NCBI RefSeq assembly: GCF_030323865.1
Contig: NZ_CP066362.1
Location: 2,418,001-2,482,000, forward strand
Length of the DNA: 64,000 nucleotides
Source: Pseudarthrobacter defluvii
Lineage (GTDB): Bacteria > Actinomycetota > Actinomycetes > Actinomycetales > Micrococcaceae
Reading direction: 5' to 3'
The notes under the pieces were generated by a model. It was not told the origin of the DNA. It saw only the letters and a program-made list of their open reading frames with translations, and searched no databases. Numbering within the stretch: position 1 is the stretch's first letter; the number at the start of each line of letters is the position of its first letter. Position numbers and translations under genes: made by a program. Below are positions 45,786 to 55,169 of this stretch, in pieces.

Positions 45786-46610
45786 CTACCCTACCGTCCC
45801 GCCGCCGTCGTCCTGCCCGCCATTCCCGCCGCGCAGGTAGGAAAGCTGCGCCGCCACGGACAGTTCCGCGGCCCGCCGGACGGAAGGCTCGACGTCGGCA
45901 TAGACGGCGTCAGCCACCTCCCCTACGGACGCGTCCCGGCCCAGCCGGTGCAGCGCCGCGCGGATCTGCGCCAGCCGTTCCTCCCGGTGGCTCCGGTAGC
46001 TGCGGACGATGCCTTCAAGGGACGGCAGCACCGGCCCGTGCGCCGGCAGGACGGTTGCGGGGCCCAGCGCCGCCATCCGGTCCAGGGACGCGAGGTAGTC
46101 ACCCAGCGTGCCGTCCGGGTAGTCGAGGACGGTTGTCCCCCGCCCAAGGACGGTATCACCGGTCAGCACCGCACCGGACTCCCCGTCTGCGGGCAGATGG
46201 AAGCAGACGGAGTCCGATGTGTGGCCAGGCGTGGCAAGCACAGCGATCTCCAGCCCCGCCGCCCTGATCAGCTCGCCGTCCTGGAGCGGGTCTCCCCCAC
46301 CATGGCAGTGGAGTGGGTCCGCTGCGCGGACCGGCGCCCCTGTCAGCTGGTGCAGGCGGGCAGCACCCGCGGTGTGGTCGGCGTGCCGGTGGGTCACCAG
46401 GACGAGCTCGACGGCGCCGGCACCGGCGAGTGCCGCCAGGTGCGTTTCGTCCCGGGGCCCCGGGTCCACCACCACTGTGCGCGGGTGGCCGGGGGCGCGC
46501 AGGATGTAGGAATTGGTGCCGTCCAGGCTCATGGGCCCGGGGTTGGGGGCAAGGATGAACTGGGTGAGGCCGGAGCTGCGCTGCAGGGTGGGGCCGGAAT
46601 CAGAGGTCAC
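45786..46610 (-). CDS. Metallo-beta-lactamase-fold hydrolase
   Basis: A 274-residue MBL-fold protein of the LACTB2-like type. The metal-binding motif is THRHADHTAGA, and further ligands are GHTSDS, TGDTVLG and AHGPVLP. A C-terminal helical extension follows (HREERLAQIRAALHRL). The GTG at 46610 is chosen because the frame further upstream has no similarity. No signal peptide, so likely cytoplasmic. It precedes the FAH gene by 5 bases and is probably cotranscribed. The function is unknown; RNase or small-molecule hydrolase roles are known in the superfamily. Confidence 0.86.
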   Translation of the reverse strand: MTSDSGPTLQRSSGLTQFILAPNPGPMSLDGTNSYILRAPGHPRTVVVDPGPRDETHLAALAGAGAVELVLVTHRHADHTAGAARLHQLTGAPVRAADPLHCHGGGDPLQDGELIRAAGLEIAVLATPGHTSDSVCFHLPADGESGAVLTGDTVLGRGTTVLDYPDGTLGDYLASLDRMAALGPATVLPAHGPVLPSLEGIVRSYRSHREERLAQIRAALHRLGRDASVGEVADAVYADVEPSVRRAAELSVAAQLSYLRGGNGGQDDGGGTVG

Positions 46611-46761
46611 GACCCCATCCTTGCATGCAGGGCCCCTGCAATTTAGGTCGGCGGCTCCCAGCCTGTGCCCTTCACCGCAGCGGCGGAATAGAACGCCCGC
46701 AGCCCGGAGTTGGCACCCAGTGACAGCACTACGATCACCACCAGGAAGCCTGATACCTCCC

Positions 46762-47355
46762 ATGAGCACAGCAACACTCGCAGACCTTCTCGCCCAGGCG
46801 GACACGGACGGCCACGACCATTCCGCAACCGAGAAGGCCACCGGCCTCCTGCACATCCACAACCACGCCACCGGCAGCATCGTCTGGTTCCCCACGTGGA
46901 AGAAATTCCGCGAAACGGCTGACTGGACGGAAGCTGTTTCCGGGATCACCGCGGAATTGGATGCGGCCTCCGCACCTGCGGACCAGGCCGGCGCGGCCAT
47001 CCTGGCCGCAGACCTGGAGGCCCTGCTGGAGCAGGCGTCCCGGTCCGGCGACGCCAGCGTGTTCGTACAGGAAAACCTCACCCGCCACCTGACCAGGGCC
47101 TGGGCCGTGGGCGACGCCGTGACCAAGGCCAACAACAAAGACCTGTTCGATGCCGGCGCCACGCCCTCCGTCTACGCCGGTTACCCGTACGACGTCTACG
47201 CCCAGGACGGCGGCGTTTTTGCCACCACGCTCTGGAACGACCTGATCGATGCCCGCCGCAACCGGGCCCTGACGGAGGAAGCTGCCCGCAAGGCACTCAA
47301 GCCGGTCTCGCGCAAAGCCATGAAGAACGCCGCCCGGAAGGCAGCGCGGCGCTGA
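46762..47355 (+). CDS. Hypothetical protein, 197 residues
   Basis: I do not recognise the family. The protein is soluble, alpha-rich and Ala-rich, with a central DLEALLEQASRSGDASVFVQ and a C-terminus of Lys/Arg repeats (KALKPVSRKAMKNAARKAARR). ATGLLHIHNHATGSIVWFPTWKKF is a notable His/Trp segment. The start at ATG 46762 follows CCTCCC, with no clear ribosome-binding site; a longer upstream frame lies opposite the metallo-beta-lactamase-fold gene and is unlikely. It is convergent with ilvE across a 14-bp-stem terminator. Confidence 0.7.
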   Translation: MSTATLADLLAQADTDGHDHSATEKATGLLHIHNHATGSIVWFPTWKKFRETADWTEAVSGITAELDAASAPADQAGAAILAADLEALLEQASRSGDASVFVQENLTRHLTRAWAVGDAVTKANNKDLFDAGATPSVYAGYPYDVYAQDGGVFATTLWNDLIDARRNRALTEEAARKALKPVSRKAMKNAARKAARR

Positions 47356-47381
47356 CCACCCGCCGTCGGCGGAAACGCAGA

Positions 47382-47417
47382 ACGGCGCCTGCCGGACCTA
47401 TATCCGGCAGGCGCCGT
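47382..47417. terminator. Bidirectional terminator between the hypothetical gene and ilvE
   Basis: ACGGCGCCTGCCGG (47382-47395), 8-base loop, CCGGCAGGCGCCGT (47404-47417), a perfect 14-bp stem. Confidence 0.85.
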
Positions 47418-47435
47418 CGTACTTAAGACGCCTGA

Positions 47436-48548
47436 CTATGCCAGGCGGGTGAGCCAGCCGTGGGTGTCCGGTTCCGCGCCGGTCTGGATGCCCAGGAGCC
47501 TTTCGCGGATGGCCATGGTCACCTCGCCTGCCTTGGCGTTCTCGGAGCCGATGAACTCGGTGGCGTCCTTGAGGACCCCGATGGGGGTGATGACCGCTGC
47601 GGTGCCGCAGGCAAACACCTCGGTGATCTCGCCGGAGGCCACGCCGTCGCGCCATTCGTCCACGGTGATTTTGCGCTCGGCCACCTCGCGCCCCATGTCC
47701 TTGGCCACCTGGATCACGGACATCCGGGTGACGCCTTCCAGGATGGTGCCGGTGAGCGCGGGCGTTGCCAGCGAACCGTCCTTCAGGACGAAGAACACGT
47801 TCATGCCGCCGAGCTCTTCCACCGCGTTGTCGTTGGCCTGGTCCAGGAACAGCACCTGCTTGCAGCCGTTGGCTTCCGCTTCCTGCTGGGCGATCAGCGA
47901 AGCTGCGTAGTTGCCGCCGCACTTTGCGTCGCCGGTGCCGCCGCGGCCGGCGCGGGCGTACTGGCGGGAGATCCAGATGGAGACGGGCTTGAGCTCGCCA
48001 CCGAAGTAGTTGCCGGCGGGCGAGGCGATCACCCGGAAGGACACCTCACGGGCAGCCCGGACACCCAGGAAGGCCTCGGTGGCGATCATGAAGGGCCGCA
48101 GGTACAGGGCTTCGCCGTCGCCGGAGGGCACCCATTCCTTGTCGGCGGCCACCAGTTCGCGGATGGCGCTGAGGAAGTACTCGGCCGGTAGTTCGGGCAG
48201 GGCCAACCGGCGGGCTGACTTGTTCAGGCGCGCCGCGTTGGCCTCGGGACGGAAGGTCCAGACGGAGCCATCGGCATGCCGGTAGGCCTTGAGTCCCTCG
48301 AAGATCTCCTGGCCGTAGTGGAAGACGGCGGCGGAGGGGTCCAGGACGATCGGACCGTAGGGTTCGATCCGGGCATCGTGCCAGCCGCCGTTGCCGTCCG
48401 CGTCCACGCTGTAGTCGACGATGGCGGTGTGGTCGGTGAAGTAGTTGCCAAATCCCGGGTTCGCCAGGATGGCTGCACGCTCTTCGGCGGACTTCGGGTT
48501 CTCCGAGGGCTGCCGGGTGAATTCGACGCCATGGGCGGTCTGAGTCAT
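47436..48548 (-). CDS. ilvE: Branched-chain amino acid aminotransferase
   Basis: A 370-residue fold-type IV PLP enzyme for the last step of valine, leucine and isoleucine synthesis. [50 protein letters not shown] (PLP Lys in DAKCGGN) and [16 protein letters not shown] are conserved. GGAGGAACC sits directly ahead of the ATG. The upstream region holds only half of the branched-chain operator motif (TCTCG on the minus strand, 48611-48615). A stand-alone gene after leuB. Confidence 0.97.
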   Translation of the reverse strand: MTQTAHGVEFTRQPSENPKSAEERAAILANPGFGNYFTDHTAIVDYSVDADGNGGWHDARIEPYGPIVLDPSAAVFHYGQEIFEGLKAYRHADGSVWTFRPEANAARLNKSARRLALPELPAEYFLSAIRELVAADKEWVPSGDGEALYLRPFMIATEAFLGVRAAREVSFRVIASPAGNYFGGELKPVSIWISRQYARAGRGGTGDAKCGGNYAASLIAQQEAEANGCKQVLFLDQANDNAVEELGGMNVFFVLKDGSLATPALTGTILEGVTRMSVIQVAKDMGREVAERKITVDEWRDGVASGEITEVFACGTAAVITPIGVLKDATEFIGSENAKAGEVTMAIRERLLGIQTGAEPDTHGWLTRLA

Positions 48549-48661
48549 GGTTCCTCCACGATCGGCCGCCCGCGGTTCAGCGCTGAACAACGAGGCGGCA
48601 TTTGGTGATTCGAGACAAGCTTACGCCCGAAGCCGGCGGCAACCTGCCGGGGCAGTTGCAG

Positions 48662-49714
48662 CTACAGGCCGGCGGCGATGGCGTCGCCGATTGCGCTGGT
48701 GCTGCGCACGGTTCCGTCGCGCTTTTCGACGTCGGCAACCACTGCGGTTTCGATCTTCCGGGCGGCTCCGGGGTAGCCCAGGTGGTCCAACAGGAGCGCG
48801 GCGGAGAGGATGGCCGCGGTGGGGTCCGCCTTGCCCTGGCCGGCGATGTCCGGCGCGGAACCGTGGACCGGCTCGAACATGGACGGTGCGGTGCGGTCCA
48901 TGTTGATGTTGCCGGAGGCGGCCAGGCCGATCCCGCCGGTGACGGCCGCGGCAAGGTCGGTGATGATGTCGCCAAACAGGTTATCGGTGACGATCACGTC
49001 GAAGCGGGACGGGTCCGTGACCATGAAGATGGTGGCGGCATCAATGTGCAGGTAGTCGTGGGTGACCTCAGGGAATTCCTGCGCAACGGCTTCGACCGTG
49101 CGCTTCCACAGGTGCCCGGCGTAGACCAGGACATTGTGCTTGTGGACCAGCGTGACGTGCTTGCGCTCCCTTGCACTGGCGCGGCGGAACGCGTCGCGGA
49201 CCACCCGCTCCACGCCGTGGGCGGTGTTCAGGGACACCTCCGTGGCGACCTCGTGCGGGGTTCCGGCCCGGAGGTTGCCGCCGTTGCCGACGTAGGGGCC
49301 CTCGGTTCCTTCGCGCACCACGATGAAGTCGATTGTGCCGGGGTTGGCCAGCGGGCTGCCGACGGTGCCGTAAAGCCTCGAGGGCCGCAGGTTGACGTAG
49401 TGGTCCAGGCTGAAACGGAGCTTGAGCAGCAGTTCACGCTCGATGAGTCCGGATGGGATGCGGGTGTCGCCCGGGGCAGCGCCCACGGCGCCGAAGAGGA
49501 TGGCGTCGCGCTTCTTCAGGTCTTCCAGGACGTGGTCCGGGAGGGTTTCCCCCGTGGCCAGCCAGTGACCGGCGCCCAGTTCGTAGTGCGTCGACTTGAG
49601 CTCCACACCCTCCGCGGCCACCGCCTTTTCCAGGACTTTGAGGGCCTCGGCGATGACCTCGGGGCCGATGCCGTCGCCGGGAATTACTGCAAGATCGATG
49701 GAGGATGCGCTCAT
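48662..49714 (-). CDS. leuB: 3-isopropylmalate dehydrogenase
   Basis: A 350-residue NAD-dependent dehydrogenase that oxidises and decarboxylates 3-isopropylmalate. [68 protein letters not shown] and [22 protein letters not shown] are all present. An operator-like site (TCTCA, five bases, TGGAC on the plus strand, 49756-49770) lies 42 bases upstream of the ATG. It stands apart from leuCD, as in corynebacteria. Confidence 0.97.
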   Translation of the reverse strand: MSASSIDLAVIPGDGIGPEVIAEALKVLEKAVAAEGVELKSTHYELGAGHWLATGETLPDHVLEDLKKRDAILFGAVGAAPGDTRIPSGLIERELLLKLRFSLDHYVNLRPSRLYGTVGSPLANPGTIDFIVVREGTEGPYVGNGGNLRAGTPHEVATEVSLNTAHGVERVVRDAFRRASARERKHVTLVHKHNVLVYAGHLWKRTVEAVAQEFPEVTHDYLHIDAATIFMVTDPSRFDVIVTDNLFGDIITDLAAAVTGGIGLAASGNINMDRTAPSMFEPVHGSAPDIAGQGKADPTAAILSAALLLDHLGYPGAARKIETAVVADVEKRDGTVRSTSAIGDAIAAGL

Positions 49715-49755
49715 GTTTTCAGGGTAGCCAAGACATCCATATGGTGGTCAAGCTG

Positions 49756-49770
49756 TCTCAACCTTTGGAC
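49756..49770. promoter_or_regulatory. Operator-like site upstream of leuB
   Basis: On the minus strand GTCCA, AAGGT, TGAGA. The TGAGA half is identical in the leuC, ilvD and ilvB sites, and the GTCCA half is identical in the ilvB site. It starts 42 bases upstream of leuB. Confidence 0.5.
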
Positions 49771-49795
49771 ACGAGCGCATCGCCCCAGGGTTTTG

Positions 49796-51352
49796 CTACT
49801 CCGCGGGTTCCTCGAATTTGGGGAACACAGGCGTGGGAGCGGGCAGTGCAGTGCCCGGAACAATGGGGGTGGCAATCGCGGTGAAGAGGCGTGCATCGCC
49901 TTCCGGCTGGCCGAGCGCATCGAGGAGCTTGGCGGTGGCGTTCGGCATCACCGGCTGGGCCAGGATGGCCACGATCCGCAGCACCTCCAGCGTCACATAC
50001 AGCACCGTGTTCATGCGTTCGACGTCGGTCTTCCGCAGCACCCAGGGCGCCTGCTCGGCGAAGTAGGCGTTGGTGTGGTGCAGTACGCCCCAGATGGCCT
50101 CCAGGGCGCGGCTGAATTCCTGCTTGTCGAAGGCGGCGCGGGCTGCGTCCAGCAGACCGTTGGCCTGGGCCAGGATGGCGTCGTCCTCCGCAGTGAACGC
50201 ACCGGGCGTGGGCACGGCAGCGCCGCAGTTCTTGGCCACCATGGACAGCGACCGCTGGGCCAGGTTGCCGAAGTTGTTGGCCAGGTCGGAGTTCATCCGG
50301 CCCACAATGGCGTCGTGGTTGTAGCTGCCGTCCGCCCCAAACGGGACCTCGCGCAGGAAGAAGAACCGCACCTGGTCCAGGCCGTAGCGGGCCACGAAAT
50401 CCGCCGGGGCCACTACGTTGCCCAGGGATTTGGACATCTTGACGCCGTTGTTGTGCAGGAAGCCGTGGATCATGACCCGTTTGGGCAGCTCCAGTCCGGC
50501 GCTCATCAGGAAGGCAGGCCAGTAGATGGCGTGGAACCGGGAGATGTCCTTGCCGATGATGTGCACGTCGGCGGGCCAGAACTTCCGGAACTTCTCCGAG
50601 TCCACGTCCGGGTAGCCCACGCCGGTGAGGTAGTTGGTCAGCGCATCCACCCACACGTACATGACGTGCTTGTCGTTGCCGGGTACGGGAACACCCCAGT
50701 CGAAGGTGGTGCGGCTGATGGACAGGTCCTCCAGGCCGCGCTTGACGAAGCTGATGACCTCGTTGAAGCGGTACTGCGGGGCGCCGAACTCCGGGTGGGA
50801 CTCGTAGAGGGCCAGCAGCTTGTCCTGGTAGGCGGACAGCCGGAAGAAGTAGCTCTCCTCCGCCGTCCACGTCACCTCGGTGTCCGTCTCTTTCGAGTAG
50901 CGCACGCCGTCGTCCTTCACCACCGTCTCATCCTCGGCGTAGAAGGCTTCGTCCCGGACGGAATACCAGCCCTCGTACTTGTCGAGGTAGATGTCGCCGT
51001 TGGCTTCCATCTTCTTCCAGATGGCCTGTGACGCCGCGTAGTGGTCGGCGTCGGTGGTGCGGATGAACCGGTCGTAGCTGATGCCGAGGGCCGAGTGCGC
51101 CGCCTGGTAGATCTCCGCGTTCCGGTCCACCAGCTCCTTGGGGGTGATGCCTTCCTTCTCCGCCGTCTGGGCAATCTTCATGCCGTGCTCGTCGGTGCCG
51201 GTCAGGAACATCACGTCATAGCCGTCCAGCCGCTTGAAGCGCGCCATGGCGTCGGTGGCAATGTACTCGTAGGCGTGTCCAATGTGCGGCACGCCGTTGG
51301 GGTAGGTGATGGCCGTGGTGATGTAGAACGGCGTTTTCTCTGGAGCAGTCAC
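49796..51352 (-). CDS. metG: Methionyl-tRNA synthetase
   Basis: A 518-residue class I synthetase. HIGH motif [22 protein letters not shown] as [14 protein letters not shown], and the anticodon-binding helical C-terminus. It lacks the C-terminal EMAP-like tRNA-binding domain of E. coli MetG, so it is the short form. The start is GTG at 51352, with GGAGG 13 bases upstream, a long spacing. Confidence 0.97.
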   Translation of the reverse strand: MTAPEKTPFYITTAITYPNGVPHIGHAYEYIATDAMARFKRLDGYDVMFLTGTDEHGMKIAQTAEKEGITPKELVDRNAEIYQAAHSALGISYDRFIRTTDADHYAASQAIWKKMEANGDIYLDKYEGWYSVRDEAFYAEDETVVKDDGVRYSKETDTEVTWTAEESYFFRLSAYQDKLLALYESHPEFGAPQYRFNEVISFVKRGLEDLSISRTTFDWGVPVPGNDKHVMYVWVDALTNYLTGVGYPDVDSEKFRKFWPADVHIIGKDISRFHAIYWPAFLMSAGLELPKRVMIHGFLHNNGVKMSKSLGNVVAPADFVARYGLDQVRFFFLREVPFGADGSYNHDAIVGRMNSDLANNFGNLAQRSLSMVAKNCGAAVPTPGAFTAEDDAILAQANGLLDAARAAFDKQEFSRALEAIWGVLHHTNAYFAEQAPWVLRKTDVERMNTVLYVTLEVLRIVAILAQPVMPNATAKLLDALGQPEGDARLFTAIATPIVPGTALPAPTPVFPKFEEPAE

Positions 51353-51386
51353 GGTTGGACGGTTACCTCCGGTGCAGTGGAGTGGG

Positions 51387-52142
51387 CTAGATCAGTTCTG
51401 TCAGGGTATCGCTCAACCGGACCAGTTCGTGGTCGTGCGAGGCCACCAAGACGGCGATGCCGTCGGAGGTGGTGTCCTTCAGGATGCTGATGATGCGGTT
51501 GGCTGAGGCCCGGTCCAGCGAGGCGGTGGGCTCGTCCACCACCAGCACCCTGGTACCCAGGATCAGTGCACGGGCGATGGCCACGCGCTGCCGTTCACCG
51601 CCGGACAGCTGGGCGGGACGGTGCCGCATGCGTCGTCCCAGGCCCACCAGGTCCAGCAGGTCCTTGGCCATGTCGCGGCGCTGGTCCACTTCGCCGTCGG
51701 GGACGGCGGGCAGGAGCACGTTCTCGAGGGCGCTCATGCCGTCGATAAGGGCGCCGCCCTGGTCCACGTAGCCAATGAGGGCACGACGGCGGTCGGCGAT
51801 TTCATCGTCGCCCATGCTTTCGAGCGAATCGCCTTCCCAGAAGACGCGGCCCGACGTCGGCAGGGTAAGTCCCGCGCCGACGGTCAGGATGCTGGTCTTG
51901 CCGGAGCCGCTTCGGCCGGCGACGCAGTGCATCTCGCCCGAGTGCAGGGTCAGGTCGAAGCCCTCCACCACGCTTACAGCCTCGGCACCGCCCTTGCCGC
52001 CGCCGTAGCGGATGGTGATGTCGCGCATCTCCAGCGGGGTGGCGTGGTCTGCCGACTTGACGATGGTGTTGGCCCGGGTCTGCAGGGGGACCTCATTGGA
52101 GCCGCTCCTGCGGCTGCGCTGGACGTTCGTCGGGTTTGTCAT
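51387..52142 (-). CDS. ABC transporter ATP-binding protein (LolD/MacB-type)
   Basis: A 251-residue ATPase. Walker [18 protein letters not shown]-loop region [17 protein letters not shown], signature [16 protein letters not shown], Walker [13 protein letters not shown] and H-loop ASHDHELV are present. Its ATG is inside the permease stop (ATGA overlap), so the pair is coupled. This arrangement is typical of mechanotransmission or lipoprotein/peptide exporters with FtsX-type permeases. Confidence 0.92.
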   Translation of the reverse strand: MTNPTNVQRSRRSGSNEVPLQTRANTIVKSADHATPLEMRDITIRYGGGKGGAEAVSVVEGFDLTLHSGEMHCVAGRSGSGKTSILTVGAGLTLPTSGRVFWEGDSLESMGDDEIADRRRALIGYVDQGGALIDGMSALENVLLPAVPDGEVDQRRDMAKDLLDLVGLGRRMRHRPAQLSGGERQRVAIARALILGTRVLVVDEPTASLDRASANRIISILKDTTSDGIAVLVASHDHELVRLSDTLTELI

Positions 52143-54937
52143 TGGACCACTTTCGTTGCAATCGGTATCCAGCAAATTACAGCCACCAGCCCGGCCACGG
52201 CAGCCCAGATGGCTGCATAGGGGGCCAGCAGCAGGCCGATGCCCAGGGCGCCCAGCACGCCCAGCGGCAGGGCCACGGTTCCCACCAGCGCGTTTTCGAA
52301 CAACCGGACCTGGCGGAGCATGTCCGGGTTCCAGCCCATGGCCTGGAGGATGCCCAGGTACTGCCGCTTGGCGTTGAGCTCGAACCGGCCGGTGACCAGG
52401 GTCAGCACCAGGCCCACGGCAACCCCGGCGACCGCCAGCAGGATGCTGGGCAGGGTCACGCTGGCTGCGGCCAGGCCGCTGAGGGCGCTGGCGCCGGCTG
52501 CCCGCGGGATGTCGATCAGCAGCGAGATCAGCCCGCCCACGGCGGCACCGAAGACGCCGACCGCGACAGCCAGGGACAGCGTGTTGAACTTGTTGGTGCT
52601 CAGCTGCCGGTTGGCGAAGGTCAGCGGGGAATCGACCTGGATGAGCCGTTCGTCATGCTGCGGCTCCTGGTCGATCACGTCGCGGTGGCGCAGCTGCTGG
52701 GCGGCAAAGAGGGCCGCGCCGCAGTACAGGACCAAGACGGCGGCACACACCAGCGCTGTGGCAAGGCTCCAGCTCAGCAGGCTAAGCACAATCCCGGCGG
52801 CGGCGAGCAGCACGGCTCCCACGCCGAATTCCTCAAGCACCCAGCTGCGGATCCGCCGCTGGGTCCAGCCCATGGCCCGCAAGGTGCCCGCTTCGCTGCG
52901 GCGCTTCCGGATGTAGCTGACGGTCGATGCGCCCGTCAGCAGGGCTGCTCCGCACAGCGTCAGGAAGAGCAGGGTGATGTTGGTTCCGGACAATGCTCCG
53001 GTGACGGCATCGGCCGCGTTCTGCCGGACCCAGGACTGCTGGACCGTGCCCAGGGCCGATTCCTTGCCGGCTCCGTCCTTGGAGTAGCCGGGGACGAAGA
53101 TGCTGGTGTCCTCGCGGGCCGAACCGGCCACCACGGTGGCGTCCAGGCCCATGTCCCGGATCTCGGCGGCGAGCTTCTCCACCTCGGGCTGGGCGTCCTT
53201 CCAGCTGCCCGGCGCCTTGGCGCGGACGCGTACGGCGTCGATGACGGCCGCGTTCTGCTTGTAGCCACGCGCCGCTGCGAGGCCGTAGAAGTCGGTAATG
53301 GCACCGGCGGACTGGCTGGCGAGTCCTGTGGCACTCAGCGACGGCTTCAACTGTGCCTCGGGAACGTCCTTCCCGGCAGCATCCTTGACCAGGGTGAACG
53401 GGGTGGGGTCGTACCCGCCCAGCGGAAGCTTGTTGACGTCGCCCGAGGCTGCCTCCACGGCAGCGGGGTCGAACGTGCCGTAGACCATGGGCAGCGGCTG
53501 GGCAGCCTGCTGCTGGCCGGTGGACAGGTTGTCCCGGTAGGACCGCTCGTCCACCGGGTCGCGCTGGGTCTGGTCAACGGGCGCGCCGTTGGACGCCTTG
53601 TCCGGCAGGCGGTTGACGGTGACCCATTCTCCCGGCACGGCCGTCTTGTCCACTGCGCCGTTGGAGGCGGTGCCGCCATCGGTGTACTTGGGTGCGCCGG
53701 CGAAGTTGGTGCTCCACTTGGCCGGCGTGTACAGGCCCGGGTTGAAGTTGCCGTTGGCCCCCAGCAGGGAGGAGTGGTCGGTCGAACCCGGCCACGACAG
53801 CGTGAAGGGGTCCTTGGAGACAAAAGGCAGGTAATCCTTGCCCAGGGACTTCGAAACGGTACCGACGTCCTTGACCACCTTGCCGGCGTCGTCAATTTCC
53901 TCGACCTTGACGTTGTACTTCAGGTCCAGCGACGTGCCGGAACGAACGATCAGCGGAACCGCCTGGGAGGCGCTGGTCAGCTGGCCGGTGCGCTTGGCCT
54001 GCTGGTACTGGGTCATCAGGGGTGCCCAGTACTTAAGCTTGACGCCCAGGAAGTCGGGGCCTTCCTTGAGCTGGTCCATGCTGATGCCGCTGGTGAAGAG
54101 GCCTTCCAGGTAGCGGCCCACAGCGCCGGCGTCACGTGCGTCGGCCGGCGGCGCCTTCTCCAGCGGAGCCAGGAAGTCACCGGCCGAGCCAAGCAGCGCA
54201 CGCTCGGCGGCGGGGTCCACGGCAACCACGGACTCGGTGACCTCAGGGGCGAGCGGCAGTGCCACGGAAAGGTTGAAGAGGTTGTGCTCGGAGCCGCCTG
54301 CCGGGGCAGGGAACTTGATGCCGGTCTCCCCTGCCGGCGCGGCAATTCGGATGCTGCTGCCGCCGGCCGCCTTCTCCTCCACGAGCTTGGCCTTGCCAAG
54401 GGTTCCTTCGGCGGTGGTCTTGAACAGCGTCTGCTCGGAGCTGCCGTCGGAGCTGACGGCGCTGGCCGTGAGCCGGTACTTCTTGGCGGAGTCGGTCAGC
54501 ACGGATTCGGCTGCAGGCCACTTGTCCGGGGCGGTGGCACCGGCGGCCTGGTCGGAGGTGGCGGTGCCGGCCAGGCCGGCGTTGTAGCCCAGGTAGTCCA
54601 TGGCGTCGAGGCGGGGCGTTTCCAGGTTCTGCGTGACGCGGGAAACCAGGCTGATCGGGGCGGCCACGGAGGTGCCGGACAGCTTCCTGATGGAGTCCAG
54701 CTGGTCGAAGCCGATGCCACCGGCGCCATTGGCGATTTCCGGCTGCAGGAGTGCCCCGGAGGGAGCCTTGGCCTGGACCAGGATGTCGTAGAGCCCCCTT
54801 GAGTTTTCATCGACTGTCCGGTTGAGCGCAGCCTGTGACTGGCTTTGGACGAGGACCGACAAGCACATGGCTGCGATCAAGATGGCCGCGGTCAACAGCA
54901 GCACCCTGCTTCTGATGAACCTCTGGACGGCGTTCAT
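52139..54937 (-). CDS. FtsX-family ABC permease with large extracytoplasmic domain
   Basis: A 932-residue permease. An N-terminal helix (LLLTAAILIAAMCLSVLV) is followed by about 600 extracytoplasmic residues, then membrane segments and the FtsX/MacB signature SYIRKRRSEAGTLRAMGWTQRRIRSWVLEEF, a further cluster, and a C-terminal FtsX repeat (QYLGILQAMGWNPDMLRQVRLFENALVG). This is two FtsX modules in one chain. No conserved partner such as a membrane fusion protein is nearby, so the substrate or signal is unknown. It is the first gene of an operon with the ATPase. Confidence 0.88.
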   Translation of the reverse strand: MNAVQRFIRSRVLLLTAAILIAAMCLSVLVQSQSQAALNRTVDENSRGLYDILVQAKAPSGALLQPEIANGAGGIGFDQLDSIRKLSGTSVAAPISLVSRVTQNLETPRLDAMDYLGYNAGLAGTATSDQAAGATAPDKWPAAESVLTDSAKKYRLTASAVSSDGSSEQTLFKTTAEGTLGKAKLVEEKAAGGSSIRIAAPAGETGIKFPAPAGGSEHNLFNLSVALPLAPEVTESVVAVDPAAERALLGSAGDFLAPLEKAPPADARDAGAVGRYLEGLFTSGISMDQLKEGPDFLGVKLKYWAPLMTQYQQAKRTGQLTSASQAVPLIVRSGTSLDLKYNVKVEEIDDAGKVVKDVGTVSKSLGKDYLPFVSKDPFTLSWPGSTDHSSLLGANGNFNPGLYTPAKWSTNFAGAPKYTDGGTASNGAVDKTAVPGEWVTVNRLPDKASNGAPVDQTQRDPVDERSYRDNLSTGQQQAAQPLPMVYGTFDPAAVEAASGDVNKLPLGGYDPTPFTLVKDAAGKDVPEAQLKPSLSATGLASQSAGAITDFYGLAAARGYKQNAAVIDAVRVRAKAPGSWKDAQPEVEKLAAEIRDMGLDATVVAGSAREDTSIFVPGYSKDGAGKESALGTVQQSWVRQNAADAVTGALSGTNITLLFLTLCGAALLTGASTVSYIRKRRSEAGTLRAMGWTQRRIRSWVLEEFGVGAVLLAAAGIVLSLLSWSLATALVCAAVLVLYCGAALFAAQQLRHRDVIDQEPQHDERLIQVDSPLTFANRQLSTNKFNTLSLAVAVGVFGAAVGGLISLLIDIPRAAGASALSGLAAASVTLPSILLAVAGVAVGLVLTLVTGRFELNAKRQYLGILQAMGWNPDMLRQVRLFENALVGTVALPLGVLGALGIGLLLAPYAAIWAAVAGLVAVICWIPIATKVVQ

Positions 54938-55022
54938 GGAACTCCCTGAAACCTGGATTGCGTGCGCACACGTCCATCCGCCCGGGCAGACGTGGACAAT
55001 GACGGACGGATGTGCAAAAGGT

Positions 55023-55086
55023 ATTGGCCGGTCTGCCGGCTACGGTCCTGAATCAGGACTTAGCCATTGTAAGCAGACCGGCCAAT
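55023..55086. repeat. 64-bp nested palindrome between serA and the ABC permease gene
   Basis: The outer stem is ATTGGCCGGTCTGC (55023-55036) and GCAGACCGGCCAAT (55073-55086), 14 perfect pairs. Inside, GGCTA (55038-55042) pairs with TAGCC (55061-55065), and GTCCTGA (55045-55051) pairs with TCAGGAC (55053-55059). It is 84 bases past the serA stop and 86 bases ahead of the ABC permease gene on the same strand. It may act as a terminator of serA, a regulatory RNA structure or a mobile repeat. Confidence 0.9.
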
Positions 55087-55169
55087 CATATGTGGCTCCG
55101 CCTGGACGTGCCCTTGCGGAGGAGCGGTTTACGGCGTTTCGGCCGGTGTGTCGCGCTGGTCCTGCCGCG

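Noticed and set aside
46643..46828. 61-codon minus-strand frame with a hydrophobic stretch (FLVVIVVLSLGANSGLRAF) near the MBL gene
   Set aside because: It could be a small membrane protein, but its start overlaps the 46762 gene, no ribosome-binding site is visible, and conservation cannot be tested here.
48602..51031. 809-codon open frame opposite leuB and metG
   Set aside because: It runs antisense to two clear genes and ignores their boundary, which is typical of GC-rich shadow frames.
52136..54802. 888-codon open frame opposite the ABC permease
   Set aside because: Shadow frame of a gene with clear FtsX motifs; no motif of its own.
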